IMG/VR virus record: IMGVR_UViG_3300045131_000420
Location: 1-37,362 of that record
Source of the DNA: a virus
Direction: 5' to 3' (one strand)
DNA: 37,362 bases
In this document: piece after piece, positions 14,456-22,136 of the stretch
Numbering within the stretch: the first letter of the stretch is position 1
Layout of the letters: each line of letters opens with the position of its first letter
Program-made: the position numbers and the translations under genes
The notes under the pieces: generated by a model
Told to the model about the DNA's origin: nothing
What the model saw: only the letters and a program-made list of their open reading frames with translations
Databases searched by the model: none

Positions 14456-14895
14456 TTTTCTTCCTCCTTTTTCCACTCGCTTTTCAGCTCTGCCCAATTC
14501 AATATTTTCAACTTTGCAATGTTGTACCCTATTACCCCAGTAGATATTCCGTAGAATATTACAAAAGGTATATTGCCTATTGAGTAATTATCTCGCAAGG
14601 CTATAAGGGTTGTTGTTGCTGATATTGCTATGACTAAGCTAATTATTCTTTTCATCGTTTTTCCTCCTCTACTTTTTATGGGTAATTTATCCTCTCTTCT
14701 AAGAGCTTGCTCTGTGCCCATCTCTCCATTGTTTGCAATTATGACTTCCCACTGCGTTGACGGAGAGCTACAAGTAAACTCCACAAGATCATCTTCTGGT
14801 GCCGTTATTCCAGAAGGAGTGTCGTGCAAAGTTTTTTGTTTTGCTTGTAATTTATTAATGTCTTGAAGCATTTTCTCATAGAATATTTTGTTCAT
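14452..14895 (-). CDS. Membrane protein, probable in-frame fusion with internal start
   Basis: 147 residues in one frame. Residues 1-80 are soluble (a helix MLQDINKLQAKQKTLHD, then a mixed region). Residue 81 is a methionine (ATG 14655) preceded by a perfect GAGGAGG site, and from there a 67-residue protein has two hydrophobic segments (IISLVIAISATTTLIAL; FVIFYGISTGVIGYNIA) and a charged tail. The internal ribosome binding site suggests two originally separate genes, or two products, the shorter being a small two-span membrane protein. A TAG lies one base out of frame just before the internal site, so a lost stop or frameshift could have created the fusion. Confidence 0.6.
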   Translation of the reverse strand: MNKIFYEKMLQDINKLQAKQKTLHDTPSGITAPEDDLVEFTCSSPSTQWEVIIANNGEMGTEQALRREDKLPIKSRGGKTMKRIISLVIAISATTTLIALRDNYSIGNIPFVIFYGISTGVIGYNIAKLKILNWAELKSEWKKEEEK

Positions 14896-15152
14896 TGCTT
14901 TTCCTCCTTAAATAATTTATATGCTAATTTGAGATGCTCACCAATTTTGTCTATGTCTTTACCATTGAACTTGAAATGGCTTAGTCCAATTGGGCAAAAC
15001 TGTGTATCAAATTTATGATTACTGCACTCTTTAGGTCTGCTCTCGTATATAGTACAAAAACAATATTTGTCTTTCCATATAAGGTGAGGACACTCTCCGC
15101 CATTAATCGGGCTCATTCTTGAACAACAATCTCCACAGTGTAAACAATACAT
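14892..15152 (-). CDS. YkgJ-like zinc/iron-chelating cysteine-cluster protein
   Basis: 86 residues with LHCGDCCSRMSP at the start, GECPHLI, YCFCTIYESRPKECSNH and FCPIG, matching the CxxCxxCC / YkgJ family (PF03692), predicted to hold zinc or iron. These proteins are common in phages and bacteria with no firm function. The stop overlaps the next ATG. The cysteine spacing is convincing. Confidence 0.75.
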   Translation of the reverse strand: MYCLHCGDCCSRMSPINGGECPHLIWKDKYCFCTIYESRPKECSNHKFDTQFCPIGLSHFKFNGKDIDKIGEHLKLAYKLFKEEKQ

Positions 15153-15157
15153 CTGAT

Positions 15158-15397
15158 TTATTCCCCCTTAAACAATCTTGCTGTTTTACGCTTAACGCTC
15201 ATGCGATTCCACCATGTTTCAAGCCTGCACACTTTTAACACTCTAAACAAACTCGGTCTTTGCTGCTCTACCTTTACAATGTCGCCCTCCTTGAGTTTTT
15301 GGTTTGAATACACTATATTGTACCCTGTTTGTGTCCTCCATCTTGCCATTAATTCTATGTAGTATTGGTCTTCTATTTCGTCAATTTGTATTTTCAT
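15158..15397 (-). CDS. Small hypothetical protein, beta-barrel-like
   Basis: 79 residues. The middle part (KLKEGDIVKVEQQRPSLFRVLKVCRLE) resembles a KOW/SH3-type small barrel; the C-terminus is basic. Its ATG overlaps the stop of the preceding SH3-like gene, and a GGAGGAG site is present. I do not recognise the family. Confidence 0.55.
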   Translation of the reverse strand: MKIQIDEIEDQYYIELMARWRTQTGYNIVYSNQKLKEGDIVKVEQQRPSLFRVLKVCRLETWWNRMSVKRKTARLFKGE

Positions 15398-15573
15398 ATG
15401 TTTTGCTCCTCCTCTATAACTTCAAATCTATCCTTGTTAAACCATGATTCTTTATTGTCATCTGTTGTAATAACATAAAATGTTTTTATGCCGGAAATGT
15501 CTTGCGGTTCATATACCTTTCCAATGGTTAAATATTTTTCAAATCCAACATTGTTAATGCATTTGACTTTCAT
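15394..15573 (-). CDS. Stand-alone SH3-like domain protein
   Basis: 59 residues, MKVKCINNVGFEKYLTIGKVY ... WFNKDRFEVIEE, clearly similar to both repeats in the protein at 13904-14455 (shared V-K-C-I-N-N, L-T-(I/V)-G-(K/R), and D/S-R-F at the end). It begins inside the last codons of 15554-15820 and ends on the next gene's ATG. A small nucleic-acid- or protein-binding fold is likely; the role is unknown. Confidence 0.6.
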   Translation of the reverse strand: MKVKCINNVGFEKYLTIGKVYEPQDISGIKTFYVITTDDNKESWFNKDRFEVIEEEQNI

Positions 15574-15820
15574 TTTTGCTCCTCTCCAAATCTTTTTTAG
15601 TAGTCTTAACTATCTCCCTACTGTTGTTGCTGTTCAATATGTCTACTAATTCCTCAATAAACTTACCTAAACTTTGTATTCTTACTGATAATCTCCCTGC
15701 TTCGTTAGCATCAATGTATAAATTTTCCTCGTGAACGAAGTAGGTTACACCTATAAATTGTTCGGAGTCCCATGGTAGATAGCCTAATTCGGATAGTTTC
15801 ATTTTTTGTATTGGTTTCAT
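15554..15820 (-). CDS. Small hypothetical protein
   Basis: 88 residues: a beta-rich first half (GYLPWDSEQFIGVTYFVHEENLY) and a helical second half (SLGKFIEELVDILNS) with a charged tail. Its ATG overlaps the stop of the VRR-NUC gene (ATGA). It has no motif that I recognise. Confidence 0.55.
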   Translation of the reverse strand: MKPIQKMKLSELGYLPWDSEQFIGVTYFVHEENLYIDANEAGRLSVRIQSLGKFIEELVDILNSNNSREIVKTTKKDLERSKNESQMH

Positions 15821-16329
15821 GTAGCTTCACCATAATAATCCTTTATAACCCTGATAGCTTCATCTGCACCTTTGCATATATCTACCCTGTAAAATTGCTG
15901 TTTTAGCTTGATTATGTACTCGTCTTGCTTGTCTGATAACACACCTCCTTTTATGCGCTTCATCTCGATAAATAGTCCATGATATACTCCGTTTGCTACT
16001 GGCAGAAATACATCCGGCACCCCCGGTTTTACTCCTTGCTGTTGTAGGTGTACCGCTTCGATTATGTTTCTTGAGCCGCCATTTGGAATTGAAAACATTA
16101 ATTCAATAAACGGATATTTATTCTTGTTCAATTCCGCCCATCGGAATAGCACAACTTGTTCTTCGCACTCCTTTGGTATTAATTCTTTAATATTTGATAC
16201 ATGGCTTGTCTTGTTTTTGCGTTTTTGTGACTTTACCTTAACTTGTGTGTCCTCGCATTTAAAAGGCAATTTTGGCTCATTCTGTGCCTGTATGATTTTG
16301 TTGAAGTGTTCTTGTGTTATTCGTGTCAT
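15817..16329 (-). CDS. VRR-NUC family nuclease
   Basis: 170 residues. The C-terminal about 110 residues match the VRR-NUC domain: ECEEQVVLFRWAEL, SIPNGGSRN, GVKPGVPDVFLPV with the catalytic Asp, and GLFIEMKRIKGGVLSDKQ with the catalytic Glu and Lys. Phage proteins of this type are structure-specific or Holliday-junction-related nucleases used in replication and recombination. AAAGGAGG precedes the ATG. The N-terminal about 50 residues are basic and not recognisable. Confidence 0.88.
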   Translation of the reverse strand: MTRITQEHFNKIIQAQNEPKLPFKCEDTQVKVKSQKRKNKTSHVSNIKELIPKECEEQVVLFRWAELNKNKYPFIELMFSIPNGGSRNIIEAVHLQQQGVKPGVPDVFLPVANGVYHGLFIEMKRIKGGVLSDKQDEYIIKLKQQFYRVDICKGADEAIRVIKDYYGEAT

Positions 16330-16342
16330 GTTGGTCCTCCTT

Positions 16343-17308
16343 TTAATATTTAACTCCGATATAATCTAATACTTTACCTAACCCTAAGCCGTTTTCTTCT
16401 GTCGGTCTAATGCAATAATCGTACATTTTTGGGTGTGTTATTTTCATGCGCTGAAATCTGTTGGGTTCCTTTTCTAAATGACAACCAAACATACAGAACA
16501 TGCACCCTGTTCGTTGCTCCCCTGTTGTATGTAACGGTCTGCCTGTGTCGTCCCCGAACAAACTTATCTGCCCTTCTAAGTCATCTTCAATTTCTCCATA
16601 AATAGTCGAATATGGAATGTTAAATTTTTTTATGTATTGTAATATATCTTGCTCTTTCCAAAACGATAAAGGTTTCGATATTGGCGGTTTTGTGTCGAAC
16701 GCGTTGCATCCAGTTTTTAACCATGCTTGTTTTCTTTGTCCCGATTCATCTGCTGTTGTGCCAACAAAGGCTCTTGTTCTTTTTTGATATACTTTTAATG
16801 GCTTTTTTTTTATTTCTTCGCAGCACTTGCTTGATATGCAAAACGGCGCGTTAATTAAATATTTATATTTTTTATATCTTTGCTTAAACTCGTCCCTGTT
16901 GCCTTTTGGGTCTTCCCCGTTAAATCGGTTGGTTGCCCACACTTTGCTTTTTTTTGCATAGTATACCATCTTTGCCACCTCTTTGCTTATAACTGGATAC
17001 CCATACTTTTTTATAACCTCAACGAATGTCGTTGCAGGCTTTACCCATGTTACATTATCTATTGTTTTTACAAATTCTCTTATCTCTGGATATTCTAATC
17101 CTGTATCAGCAAAGACCGCTTCGACATCTGGATACATTTCTCTGACTATGTGTAACAAAACTGTGCTATCTTTACCGCCACTAAATGACACATTTACATC
17201 GCCCTCCCAATGCTCGTACCATTCTCTTATGCGTTGTTTTGTTTTTTCTATTTTGACTTCTAGTGGTAAAGATTGCAGTTGTTTTAATTGCCACATCTCA
17301 TGTGTCAT
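16343..17308 (-). CDS. PAPS reductase / DndC-like PP-loop protein
   Basis: 321 residues. The PP-loop SGGKDST is at residues 43-49, followed by VEAVFADTGLEYPEI typical of PAPS reductase / sulfotransferase-like enzymes that bind adenylated substrates. Cysteines at 157, 162, 163, 201 and in GCMFCMFGC (269-276) could hold an iron-sulfur cluster or zinc, as in DndC/IbrA-like relatives. Phage homologues are widespread; suggested roles are sulfur-based nucleic-acid modification or altered host sulfur metabolism, none proven. It lies between a helicase-loader-like gene and a VRR-NUC gene and so belongs to the DNA metabolism block. Confidence 0.85.
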   Translation of the reverse strand: MTHEMWQLKQLQSLPLEVKIEKTKQRIREWYEHWEGDVNVSFSGGKDSTVLLHIVREMYPDVEAVFADTGLEYPEIREFVKTIDNVTWVKPATTFVEVIKKYGYPVISKEVAKMVYYAKKSKVWATNRFNGEDPKGNRDEFKQRYKKYKYLINAPFCISSKCCEEIKKKPLKVYQKRTRAFVGTTADESGQRKQAWLKTGCNAFDTKPPISKPLSFWKEQDILQYIKKFNIPYSTIYGEIEDDLEGQISLFGDDTGRPLHTTGEQRTGCMFCMFGCHLEKEPNRFQRMKITHPKMYDYCIRPTEENGLGLGKVLDYIGVKY

Positions 17309-17397
17309 TTATCTGCTCCCCCTTTGTAAATTAAAATTGCCAAGACGATTAAAAAAATAAGTGATAGTATTGCAAGGTTTAATAATATTTCACTCAT
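17305..17397 (-). CDS. Very small single-span membrane protein
   Basis: 30 residues: MSEILLNLAILSLIFLIVLA followed by a short hydrophilic end, so one transmembrane helix. Its ATG overlaps the stop of 17390-17926, and its TGA overlaps the PAPS-reductase-like ATG, with AGGTGAT upstream. This tight coupling supports translation; the function is unknown. Confidence 0.5.
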   Translation of the reverse strand: MSEILLNLAILSLIFLIVLAILIYKGGADK

Positions 17398-17926
17398 TGC
17401 CATCACCTATTTTCTTTACGCTGTTAGTTAACATCTGCTTAACTGATTCAGGTAGCTTGTCCAGTGCTTTTTCTCGCTTTGATATTTCTTCGTATGACTT
17501 ACGAAACCCACTTGCAATTACCGATGCAACTATGTTGGCGTCCATTTGTGAATACTCTCGCATGAGATTAGCTGAACCAATCGCTTTTTGAATTGCCACT
17601 GGTAACTTGTTAAACTCTAAGTCAGCATGATAACCACTATTACAGATGCCTGCATAAGCTAAATCCCATGCTTGACTTGTGGTAATTTCGTTTGTTTGAG
17701 TGAATAGTCGGAGCTTGTCCTTTATGTCAGCTATTGTTGGAGGGAATTTGCATGTGTTTATAACTGACTTTACTGCTTGAAGCGTTTCTATGTAGCTATC
17801 ATCTTCAAACATCATGTGCCACACTTCGATTGTTTCTAATCCTTCTTTAACTGTCATGTCTTTAAATGATGATGGATATGATGTTTTAATTAACCCAAGT
17901 ATTACGGTTATCTGTTCTTTTGTCAT
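17390..17926 (-). CDS. Putative helicase loader / replisome protein
   Basis: 178 residues, helical: EQITVILGLIKTSYPSSF, then EVWHMMFEDDSYIETLQAV, then FPPTIADIKDKLRL. This is the pattern of the G39P-type helicase loader/inhibitor family (PF11417) and related phage proteins that load the host or phage replicative helicase. It overlaps the initiator gene by 41 bases, the usual order for such replication modules. No phage-coded DnaB-type helicase is visible, so the host helicase is probably recruited. Confidence 0.7.
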   Translation of the reverse strand: MTKEQITVILGLIKTSYPSSFKDMTVKEGLETIEVWHMMFEDDSYIETLQAVKSVINTCKFPPTIADIKDKLRLFTQTNEITTSQAWDLAYAGICNSGYHADLEFNKLPVAIQKAIGSANLMREYSQMDANIVASVIASGFRKSYEEISKREKALDKLPESVKQMLTNSVKKIGDGNE

Positions 17927-18788
17927 CGTTTTCTCCTCTCAGTATTTTTGCAAACACATTGCCTGTTTCTTCTTCTTTCCGCTTTGACACCTTTTGGTTT
18001 AGATAGCCCTCAAACTTATTACTAAATAATGTTTCAGGTCTTAAATACATCTCCATGTCAGTTCCAATCCATTCAACACATTTTTTATCAATCACATCAT
18101 AGAAGTTTTGAATAGTATATTTATCCTCACCCTCTCTTTCATTAAGGCGTGCGTTAATTAAATCTTTTGTTTTTTGTGAGGCGTGCTTATAGTTTGTCCC
18201 TGCTCTTAAATTTAAGTAGTTGGTAATTTCCTTGTATGGCTCATTGCTTGTCAGTAAAACACCCTCACCATCTTTTGCTTTATTAGGTGGTCTTGTTTTT
18301 TTAATTGTTTCTTTTTTTGCCACGCCTATTACTATCTCCCTATTACCTATTTCTTTTATCCCTATTACTGTTTCCCTATTACCTATTACTGTGTTCTGGT
18401 GCTTGTCTTGTTCTTGCACCGTGCTAACACTGTGCTTGTATGGTGCTAATACTCCACTTTCTAATGTTGGTATGATACTTTCCGATTCTTTTATATGTGG
18501 GTTTTGATGTACTGCAAACTTGTTAATCTGTATGTATTGTGTATTGTCTACCACATATCTTAATATAAAGTGTTCTTGTGAAAAGTATAGCAACTCAAGT
18601 AAGTTGTCAACATCAACATTATCATAGGGCATTAATGACGCTTTGATTTTTAATGGTCTATCCTCAAGTCTACCCTCTCTGTCAGCTATGCACCATAAAC
18701 CAATAAATAATAATCGTGCTTCAAATGGCAGCGCAGATAAGTATTCATTCATAAAAAAGCCAGGTTTTATTGTTCTTGCTCTTGCCAT
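17886..18788 (-). CDS. Phage replication initiator with Phg_2220_C domain
   Basis: 300 residues. The N-terminal about 110 residues (RARTIKPGFFMNEYLSALPFEARLLFIGLWCIADREGR...) form the winged-helix initiator domain of Firmicutes phages. The C-terminal part (YLNLRAGTNYKHASQKTKDL, DVIDKKC, RPETLFSNKFEGYL) matches the conserved Phg_2220_C domain, found in DnaD-like phage replication proteins. The linker encoded at 18325-18389 is made of repeated VIGN/VIGI/EIGN units, because the DNA there is an iteron array, a probable origin. Its start abuts the ribbon-helix-helix gene. Confidence 0.85.
   Translation of the reverse strand: MARARTIKPGFFMNEYLSALPFEARLLFIGLWCIADREGRLEDRPLKIKASLMPYDNVDVDNLLELLYFSQEHFILRYVVDNTQYIQINKFAVHQNPHIKESESIIPTLESGVLAPYKHSVSTVQEQDKHQNTVIGNRETVIGIKEIGNREIVIGVAKKETIKKTRPPNKAKDGEGVLLTSNEPYKEITNYLNLRAGTNYKHASQKTKDLINARLNEREGEDKYTIQNFYDVIDKKCVEWIGTDMEMYLRPETLFSNKFEGYLNQKVSKRKEEETGNVFAKILRGENDDKRTDNRNTWVN
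18325..18389. other. Iteron array, candidate replication origin
   Basis: CCTATTAC occurs five times (18325, 18339, 18361, 18375, 18382) plus a variant CCTATTTC at 18346. Starts are spaced 14, 7, 15, 14 and 7 bases, i.e. two 36-bp blocks in tandem. The array sits in the initiator gene between its two domains, the usual place of origins bound by initiators of Gram-positive phages. The surrounding DNA is AT-rich. Confidence 0.65.
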
Positions 18789-18941
18789 TTACTTTCCCTC
18801 ACTCTCTAAATATTCATTTAGAATCATTCTGACTAAACTCACAAAACTCAATCCTTTTTTTGTAGCCATAGCCTGTAATATTTCGTATGGCTCGCGCTTA
18901 ATTGTAATATTCCTATTTACATTTAAACTTTTTCCTCTCAT
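18789..18941 (-). CDS. Ribbon-helix-helix (Arc/CopG-like) regulator
   Basis: 50 residues: a basic N-terminal strand (LNVNRNITIKREPYEILQ) and two helices (ILQAMATKKG; SFVSLVRMILNEYLESE), the ribbon-helix-helix layout. AAAGGTGGTGAT precedes the ATG at 18941, and a good promoter lies at 18963-18991, so it is the first gene of the replication unit and may regulate it. Confidence 0.7.
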   Translation of the reverse strand: MRGKSLNVNRNITIKREPYEILQAMATKKGLSFVSLVRMILNEYLESEGK

Positions 18942-18962
18942 TTTATCACCACCTTTTACTAT

Positions 18963-18991
18963 ATTATACCATTATTATTATACATAATCAA
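18963..18991 (-). promoter_or_regulatory. Promoter upstream of RHH-replication genes
   Basis: TTGATT (18991-18986), 17-base spacer, TATAAT (18968-18963), with TGG before the -10 (extended -10). A TGGTAT motif overlaps the -10 box, as in the other early promoters. It stands in the gap between SSB and the ribbon-helix-helix gene. Confidence 0.75.
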
Positions 18992-19028
18992 GAGTTATCT
19001 CGGCAGGAGAGGGATTATCTCCCCCTCG

Positions 19029-19406
19029 CTAAAATGGTAGACTTTCGTCTGCATCTGATTGCTTTGAAGTAGGTTGATTGCTTTGTTGTGTTGGCGTAGC
19101 TTTATCGCCGCAAAAATAACATTCCTCAACGATGACATTAGTTGAATATTTCTTTACATTATCTTTATCAACCCATGAATCAATTTTTAAATTGCCTGTG
19201 ATAGCTATCATTTTTCCTTTCTCAAAATATGAAGATATAAAAATTGCTGTTTTGCCAAAAGCTACGCAATTAATAAAATCTGCTGTTTTTTCTCCTTTTG
19301 AATGTCTATCTACTGCAATAGTGATTTTAGTAATTTCCATTCCTGTTTGCGATTGTGTAAATTCAGGATCCTTTACGAGTCTTCCAAGTAAAATTACTTT
19401 GTTCAT
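19029..19406 (-). CDS. ssb: Single-stranded DNA-binding protein
   Basis: 125 residues with the SSB OB-fold (MNKVILLGRLVKDPEFT, DFINCVAFGKTAIFISSYFEKGKMIAITGNL) and the acidic C-terminal tail ending DADESLPF that binds partner proteins. It coats single-stranded DNA in replication and recombination. Its ATG overlaps the methyltransferase stop. Confidence 0.95.
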   Translation of the reverse strand: MNKVILLGRLVKDPEFTQSQTGMEITKITIAVDRHSKGEKTADFINCVAFGKTAIFISSYFEKGKMIAITGNLKIDSWVDKDNVKKYSTNVIVEECYFCGDKATPTQQSNQPTSKQSDADESLPF

Positions 19407-20260
19407 TTTGTTACCTCCGTAAATAAATTGTTTTGTGCCGTTTCTTCTTCTCCTGGTATTAATTCTTCAATTCTTGGTTGTGATTTGTGTATGCTTATTC
19501 TTTTGTTAGCCATTATGCAATATTCTTCTGCTATTTCAAAACCTATATAATTTCTGTTATTTAATATTGCCATTTTTGCGGTAGTACCACTTCCCATAAA
19601 AGGATCAAGAACAATATCACCTTCATTACTCCAAGATAGAATATGTCTCTCACATAATTCATCTGGGAAAATTGCTGGATGTTTATAAGCTATATTATCT
19701 TTTGTTGTACGCATGAATCCTGTATTTATAATCCAAACATTATCCATTTTTCTCTCATCTTTACCTTTTTCATACTTCATAGCTTTTGTTGTTCCGTCTT
19801 TTTGTCTGGTAGTGCTAATTTCTTTTGTATTTTTTTTCCATATTGTTTTTTGTGTTTGAATATTAGTCGTCAAGGGTTTACCTTTAGACAAAACAAACAT
19901 ATATTCAAATTGTTGATAATATCTATTTGTCGGTGGAAAGGGATAACTGTTTTTCTGATAAATCATAGTATCGTGAATATTAAATCCAATATCTTTGAAA
20001 TATAAAGCGTGATTAAAAGAAGTCAATGTTTCGCTTCCATTCTTATCATGTCCGTCACCTATTATCCAAACTACTACTCCACCTTGTTTTGTAACTCTAT
20101 ATAATTCTTTGGCAACACCCTCAAAATCCCATGAAAAACCATTGTATTTTCTTAAATTGTCATATGGAGGTGAAGTTACAGTTAAATCTATGCTATTATC
20201 TGGAAGTAATTTAATTCCCTCTAAACAATCCATATTATGTATAACATTCATTTCTAACAC
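19403..20260 (-). CDS. DNA methyltransferase (N4-cytosine/N6-adenine class)
   Basis: 285 residues. The catalytic motif is SPPY (30-33), with NMDCLEG just before it, and the SAM-binding motif DPFMGSGTT is at 219-227, a beta-class order; SPPY favours N4-cytosine. A 50-residue variable insert (about 130-180) may be the target-recognition region. The start is GTG 20260, six bases after GGAGGGG. No partner restriction enzyme is nearby, so it probably protects phage DNA. Confidence 0.9.
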   Translation of the reverse strand: MLEMNVIHNMDCLEGIKLLPDNSIDLTVTSPPYDNLRKYNGFSWDFEGVAKELYRVTKQGGVVVWIIGDGHDKNGSETLTSFNHALYFKDIGFNIHDTMIYQKNSYPFPPTNRYYQQFEYMFVLSKGKPLTTNIQTQKTIWKKNTKEISTTRQKDGTTKAMKYEKGKDERKMDNVWIINTGFMRTTKDNIAYKHPAIFPDELCERHILSWSNEGDIVLDPFMGSGTTAKMAILNNRNYIGFEIAEEYCIMANKRISIHKSQPRIEELIPGEEETAQNNLFTEVTK

Positions 20261-20262
20261 AT

Positions 20263-20811
20263 TTACCCCTCCAATTTTTTAATTAAATTATTTATTTCAT
20301 CATCTAATATTGTTTGTATGCCTAACTCTTTAGCTTCACTCACCACCCCATCTATAAATATTCCCATTGATTTACTGTCATATCGGCTACTGCCTATCAG
20401 TATAGCCAGATGCTTGAATGTTTTACCGTTCAATTCACTTTCGCCTACTTCGCAGCAATGATTATTTGTTGCTCGGTACACCATATCAACTGCATCTGCT
20501 ATTACTGATAATAACTGTGGCTCACGCTGACCATATCGCTTTAACATTTCAATATATAATTCATCTTTGCTCGTACGCAGAACATCAGCTATTTTAGAAA
20601 TTAAAAGCCAAGCATACGAATTTGCATCTAAACTCCTTGCCTTTTTTCTCTTTTCAATTTTTAAATCTACAATCTCCCCTTTCTGCAACAATTCTCTTAT
20701 CTGCCTTGCTTGTTCCTCTGCAACAGAACGGTCAGCATCAATCTGTATAAACACTGTTACCACACCCATTACATCTGACATGACGCTTATACCTTTGACT
20801 TTGCTATTCAA
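20263..20811 (-). CDS. NinB-like recombination protein
   Basis: 182 residues. KKARSLDANSYAWLLISKIADVL and the following helices plus LAILIGSSRYDSKSMGIFIDGVVSEAKELGI match a widespread phage family annotated as NinB/Orf-like recombination mediators, which help annealing proteins handle SSB-coated DNA. The start is TTG 20811 behind AGGGAGG. The neighbours (SSB, annealing protein, HNH-like) agree with a recombination role. Confidence 0.65.
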   Translation of the reverse strand: MNSKVKGISVMSDVMGVVTVFIQIDADRSVAEEQARQIRELLQKGEIVDLKIEKRKKARSLDANSYAWLLISKIADVLRTSKDELYIEMLKRYGQREPQLLSVIADAVDMVYRATNNHCCEVGESELNGKTFKHLAILIGSSRYDSKSMGIFIDGVVSEAKELGIQTILDDEINNLIKKLEG

Positions 20812-21103
20812 TGTAATTCCTCCCTATGATCTTCATAAATTCTTCCCTCGTGTGTGTCAGCTCGTATCGCATTTGTGTTGCCATTTTTAATGCGTTATCC
20901 AGGCTGTGTCCGTTTATACCATGCACTCCGTTTGTGCCTGTGTGATGATTGGCACATAGCCTTACTTGAAAGCCATGCTGCTTTGATAACTGACTATTCT
21001 TTCCAAAGTACACCTCATGCAAATGTGCATAAGGCATACCGCAGAATAAGCAGAAGTCTGTATCTGTTGGTTTAGGATTTCTTATTTTTGACATTTGAAG
21101 CAC
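20804..21103 (-). CDS. HNH-like treble-clef protein
   Basis: Up to 99 residues. FCLFCGMPYAHLHEVYFG ... LCANHHTGTNGVHG is a treble-clef/HNH arrangement with a CxxC and a C-x-x-H-H end, seen in small phage proteins next to recombination genes; structural or endonucleolytic activity is possible. GTG 21103 has a well-placed AGGAAAGG, and ATG 21094 is the alternative. It overlaps the end of the annealing-protein gene. Confidence 0.7.
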   Translation of the reverse strand: MLQMSKIRNPKPTDTDFCLFCGMPYAHLHEVYFGKNSQLSKQHGFQVRLCANHHTGTNGVHGINGHSLDNALKMATQMRYELTHTREEFMKIIGRNYIE

Positions 21104-21654
21104 AGAGCCTTTCCTAATTTTTCGGTTGAATATTTATGTATGTTCTCGGTTATTGATACACCGCATGAGGAACAGACAAACTCGCCTGATGTTGGTGACT
21201 TTGTGGTCGGTGTTGGTGGAATATCTTTGTCGTACTTTGTTTGTGCTTGCCAATATATGTCCGAACCTACGCCCAACGCTTTACACGCAACCGACAACGC
21301 GTCCGTTAATGCCATCTTAAAACACTCGTCCGATGTGTGCAATCCTTCCTTTTCCTTTTCAACGAGCATGCTCCCACCCGTTCCATAAATTGCGTGACTC
21401 CACTCGCCATCAACCATAATAAATAATTTGATGGTTACAAACGCCGCAATCTCACCGTTTGCCCCGTCTAATGTTTGCATGTTGTCTATCTCATACTTCC
21501 AACCCACCCCACACATTCCAAAATGCTCGGTTAACGTCTTTATGCGCCACATAGGGTTAATATCTGTTTTGCCTTTTAATCTGCCCCCCATGATTGTTTT
21601 TTGCGCTTCTACGGGCACCGCTTTGACCTTGTTATATAAATCTAAATTTCCCAT
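21082..21654 (-). CDS. Rad52-like single-strand annealing protein
   Basis: 190 residues. KTIMGGRLKGKTDINPMWRI, KTLTEHFGMCGVGWKYEI, a GTGGSM turn, and HTSDECFKMALTDALSVACKALGVG are typical of the Rad52/22-like Sak-type annealing proteins of Firmicutes phages. The C-terminus carries CSSC and CFKC, a zinc ribbon. It pairs complementary strands in phage recombination, together with SSB and the NinB-like protein. Confidence 0.75.
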   Translation of the reverse strand: MGNLDLYNKVKAVPVEAQKTIMGGRLKGKTDINPMWRIKTLTEHFGMCGVGWKYEIDNMQTLDGANGEIAAFVTIKLFIMVDGEWSHAIYGTGGSMLVEKEKEGLHTSDECFKMALTDALSVACKALGVGSDIYWQAQTKYDKDIPPTPTTKSPTSGEFVCSSCGVSITENIHKYSTEKLGKALCFKCQK

Positions 21655-21671
21655 CGTGCTTCACCGCTCCC

Positions 21672-22136
21672 TCATTTGATTTGTATGTTGTTGTGTTCTA
21701 CCAACATCGCACCGTTGACTTCTTCCCCACGTTTTATTGCGCGCTTGATTTCGTCCTTGTCGATTCTTGGTTCGCTGTATACTAAATAATCCTTGCTTAT
21801 GTCGCGCTCGTTCAATATTTCTACCATCTCGCTTTTTCGATATGATATTTGCACCCTTGCCGTCTCAAACTTTACGCCCAAATACCTCTCTAAAAACATC
21901 TTAATGTTCTCAGCTTTGCTCTCTTTCGCCCTGCGTCGCGTTGCTAATGCTTTTTCTTCTTCGCGTATTGTTGACGCGTCCGCAACTAAATTTTTATAAT
22001 ACAACGCTAACCCCTCAACCTTTTCGTTCTTCTTATCAACAAACTCCGCCAACGCATCATAATCTAACAACTCGCCGTTCTCGTCAATGTTTCCGCAAAC
22101 TTCTATTATCTTTTCGTCTATCTCATACAATGTCAT
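21672..22136 (-). CDS. Siphovirus Gp157-like protein
   Basis: About 154 residues from ATG 22136 (GAGGGGGG upstream). MTLYEIDEKIIEVC, ENGELLDYDALAEFVDKKNEKVEGLALYYKNL, a long helix, and a C-terminal PRIDKDEIKRAIKRGEEV fit the Gp157 family (PF05565), found with phage recombination genes and linked to DNA transactions or phage resistance. Its ATG overlaps the stop of 22133-22327. Confidence 0.85.
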   Translation of the reverse strand: MTLYEIDEKIIEVCGNIDENGELLDYDALAEFVDKKNEKVEGLALYYKNLVADASTIREEEKALATRRRAKESKAENIKMFLERYLGVKFETARVQISYRKSEMVEILNERDISKDYLVYSEPRIDKDEIKRAIKRGEEVNGAMLVEHNNIQIK

